Assembly: GCA_948665105.1 (NCBI GenBank) | Contig: CAPNGW010000109.1 | Location: 1 to 7,573 of the forward strand | Length of the DNA stretch: 7,573 nt | Direction of reading: 5' to 3' | From: an uncultured Lachnospiraceae bacterium | GTDB lineage: Bacteria; Bacillota; Clostridia; Lachnospirales; Lachnospiraceae | The notes under the pieces: generated by a model | The model's input: the letters and a program-made list of their open reading frames with translations, nothing else | Database searches by the model: none | What the model was told of the DNA's origin: nothing | Program-made: the position numbers and the translations under genes | In this document: positions 6,130-7,573 of the stretch, in pieces | Numbering within the stretch: the stretch's first letter is position 1 | Layout of the letters: every line of letters starts with the position of its first letter

Positions 6130-7573
6130 ATGGATATGGCCAATGAAAACAGTAAGATCCTTACCGCGGAGCAGGAGCTTGAGCTTCGTAAGCCCATAGA
6201 TGATTATGTGGGAAAAATTCAGGAAAAAATTGACAGCCTGAGGGAGGGGGGAACCCACAAGGTTCTGGCCCTGCAGGATGCCATTGACAGCGTAAAGAGA
6301 GATAAGAGCCTCACAAAGGAGGAGAAGAGTGCTAAGCTTGAAACGTATGCCAAAGACCTTGAGAAAGCCAAAAAGGTGGAGGCATCCCATAAGGCGGAGG
6401 TAGAAAGCCTGGTGAAGGATGCGGAGAGTTATCTCAAAGCCCATTTTAAGACAGAGTACTTCCAGGCTGTCAAGGAAAGCTGCAGTCAGGAAAAGGTGCT
6501 GGCCAAAGAGAATTACAATAAGCAGGTGGCCGAGCTTAAAAGAGAGCATCAGGCAAATTTGAGCAGGCTTTCCGACCATGGCGAGATTAAGAATGAGAAG
6601 TATGTTTACAAAAACCGGCTGTTTGACGCGAAAATCCAGCTGGAAAAAGAGTTTCAGAGAATCAAGGACCGCAAGCATGCGGCTTTCGCCCACGAGTATC
6701 ATCTCATTGATATGCTCCGTATGTCGAAATTCACTTTTGCGGAAGGAATGGCTCAGAGATGGGAGAACTACCGGTACACCTTTAACCGGAGGACCTTCCT
6801 TTTACAGAATGCCCTGTATATCGCAATCCTCCTGATTTTTATTATGCTGTGTGCGATTACGCCCCTTGTAAAAGGGATTCCTCTGCTTACCTACAACAAC
6901 GTGCTGAATATCCTTCAGCAGGCATCTCCCAGAATGTTCCTGGCTCTCGGTGTTGCAGGATTGATTCTCCTGACAGGTACAGACCTCTCCATCGGTCGTA
7001 TGGTGGGTATGGGTATGACTACAGCTACCATTATCATGCATCAGGGAATCAATACCGGTAAAGTCTTCGGCTATACCTTTGACTTTACAGGGATGCCCAT
7101 TCCGCTAAGGGTGATTCTTGCCCTGGTGGTGTGTATTATTTTGTGTACGGTTTTTACCTCCATTGCAGGATTCTTTACAGCAAAATTTAAGATGCACCCC
7201 TTTATTTCCACCATGGCAAACATGCTGATGATTTTCGGAATTATTACATATGCCACCAAGGGTGTGTCCTTTGGCTCCATTGAGAAGGCGATTCCGAACA
7301 TGATTATTCCCAAGGTGAACGGATTCCCCACCATCATTATCTGGGCGGTGGCAGCCGTTGTGATCGTGTGGTTTATCTGGAATAAGACAAGATTCGGAAA
7401 GAATCTTTATGCAGTAGGCGGCAACGCAGAGGCAGCGGCAGTTTCCGGTATTTCTGTATTTGCAGTTACCATGGGAGCCTTTATCCTGGCCGGTATTCTG
7501 TACGGCTTCGGTTCCTGGCTGGAATGTGCCAGAATGTTTGGCTCCGGTTCCGCCGCATACGGGCAGGGCTGGG
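6130..7573 (+). CDS. mglC: Galactose/methyl-galactoside importer permease with large N-terminal coiled-coil-like extension, 3' end cut off
   Basis: 481 codons are visible; the frame is open at the window end. Residues about 225-481 are a CUT2 permease matching E. coli MglC (336 residues): LGVAGLILLTGTDLSIGR around 273-290, HPFIST, WNKTRFGKN (417-425) and the coupling-type segment GGNAEAAAVSG (430-440). About 75-80 C-terminal residues should lie beyond the window. Unusually, residues 1-224 precede the first membrane helix (about 226-248), where E. coli MglC has only about 15-20. This stretch is rich in Lys, Glu, Ala and Gln with few prolines or glycines (for example LEKAKKVEASHKAEVESL), suggesting long helices or a coiled coil on the cytoplasmic side; it ends in basic WENYRYTFNRR. 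No known domain was recognised in it. The start could be 6130 or 6136. As an operon partner of mglB and mglA it forms the membrane channel of the importer. Confidence 0.92.
   Translation, partial: MDMANENSKILTAEQELELRKPIDDYVGKIQEKIDSLREGGTHKVLALQDAIDSVKRDKSLTKEEKSAKLETYAKDLEKAKKVEASHKAEVESLVKDAESYLKAHFKTEYFQAVKESCSQEKVLAKENYNKQVAELKREHQANLSRLSDHGEIKNEKYVYKNRLFDAKIQLEKEFQRIKDRKHAAFAHEYHLIDMLRMSKFTFAEGMAQRWENYRYTFNRRTFLLQNALYIAILLIFIMLCAITPLVKGIPLLTYNNVLNILQQASPRMFLALGVAGLILLTGTDLSIGRMVGMGMTTATIIMHQGINTGKVFGYTFDFTGMPIPLRVILALVVCIILCTVFTSIAGFFTAKFKMHPFISTMANMLMIFGIITYATKGVSFGSIEKAIPNMIIPKVNGFPTIIIWAVAAVVIVWFIWNKTRFGKNLYAVGGNAEAAAVSGISVFAVTMGAFILAGILYGFGSWLECARMFGSGSAAYGQGW

Noticed and set aside
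6112..6702. Open frame of 196 codons on the - strand opposite the mglC extension
   Set aside because: The + strand frame here is continuous with the permease and has a ribosome site directly after mglA. The - strand translation is Leu-rich with no recognisable family.

Overview
The window looks like chromosomal DNA of a gut-type clostridium (Bacillota, Clostridia, most likely Lachnospiraceae). The pointers are strong AGGAGG-type ribosome binding sites, a lipobox sugar-binding lipoprotein, a stand-alone LytTR regulator, a LiaF-like membrane protein and moderate base composition. Every supported gene is on the + strand. No rRNA, tRNA, CRISPR array or insertion sequence was seen.

Left part (1-1574): the 3' end of a YgjP-like zinc metallopeptidase, then an acetate kinase gene (ackA). 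The ackA reading frame breaks near position 614-617, where about 14 nt appear to be missing compared with the usual family length. It is either a recent pseudogene or an assembly error.

Middle part (1664-3009): a translationally coupled pair, a small LytTR DNA-binding protein overlapping by 4 nt (ATGA) a four-helix membrane protein with a LiaF-like C-terminal beta-repeat domain. A clear Rho-independent terminator closes the unit. The pair resembles regulator-plus-membrane-antagonist modules.

Right part (3010-7573, runs off the end): a galactose/methyl-galactoside (CUT2-type) ABC importer operon in the order mglB-mglA-mglC, with an AT-rich promoter/leader in front and a perfect 12-bp GAAA-loop hairpin between mglB and mglA. 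MglA is conventional. MglB and MglC are not. MglB appears to be a natural circular permutant of the glucose/galactose-binding protein: the segment that starts E. coli MglB (about mature residues 3-82) sits at the C-terminus, and the chain begins, after a lipoprotein signal and a 47-residue acidic linker, at the equivalent of about residue 85. Nine of the ten classical sugar-binding residues can still be placed by motif, in permuted order. MglC carries about 220 extra charged, probably coiled-coil, cytoplasmic residues before its first membrane helix. A permuted receptor and an extended permease in one transporter operon is the most noteworthy content of the window.

Comparisons with E. coli MglA/B/C and Methanosarcina acetate kinase are made from memory of those sequences, not from a search.
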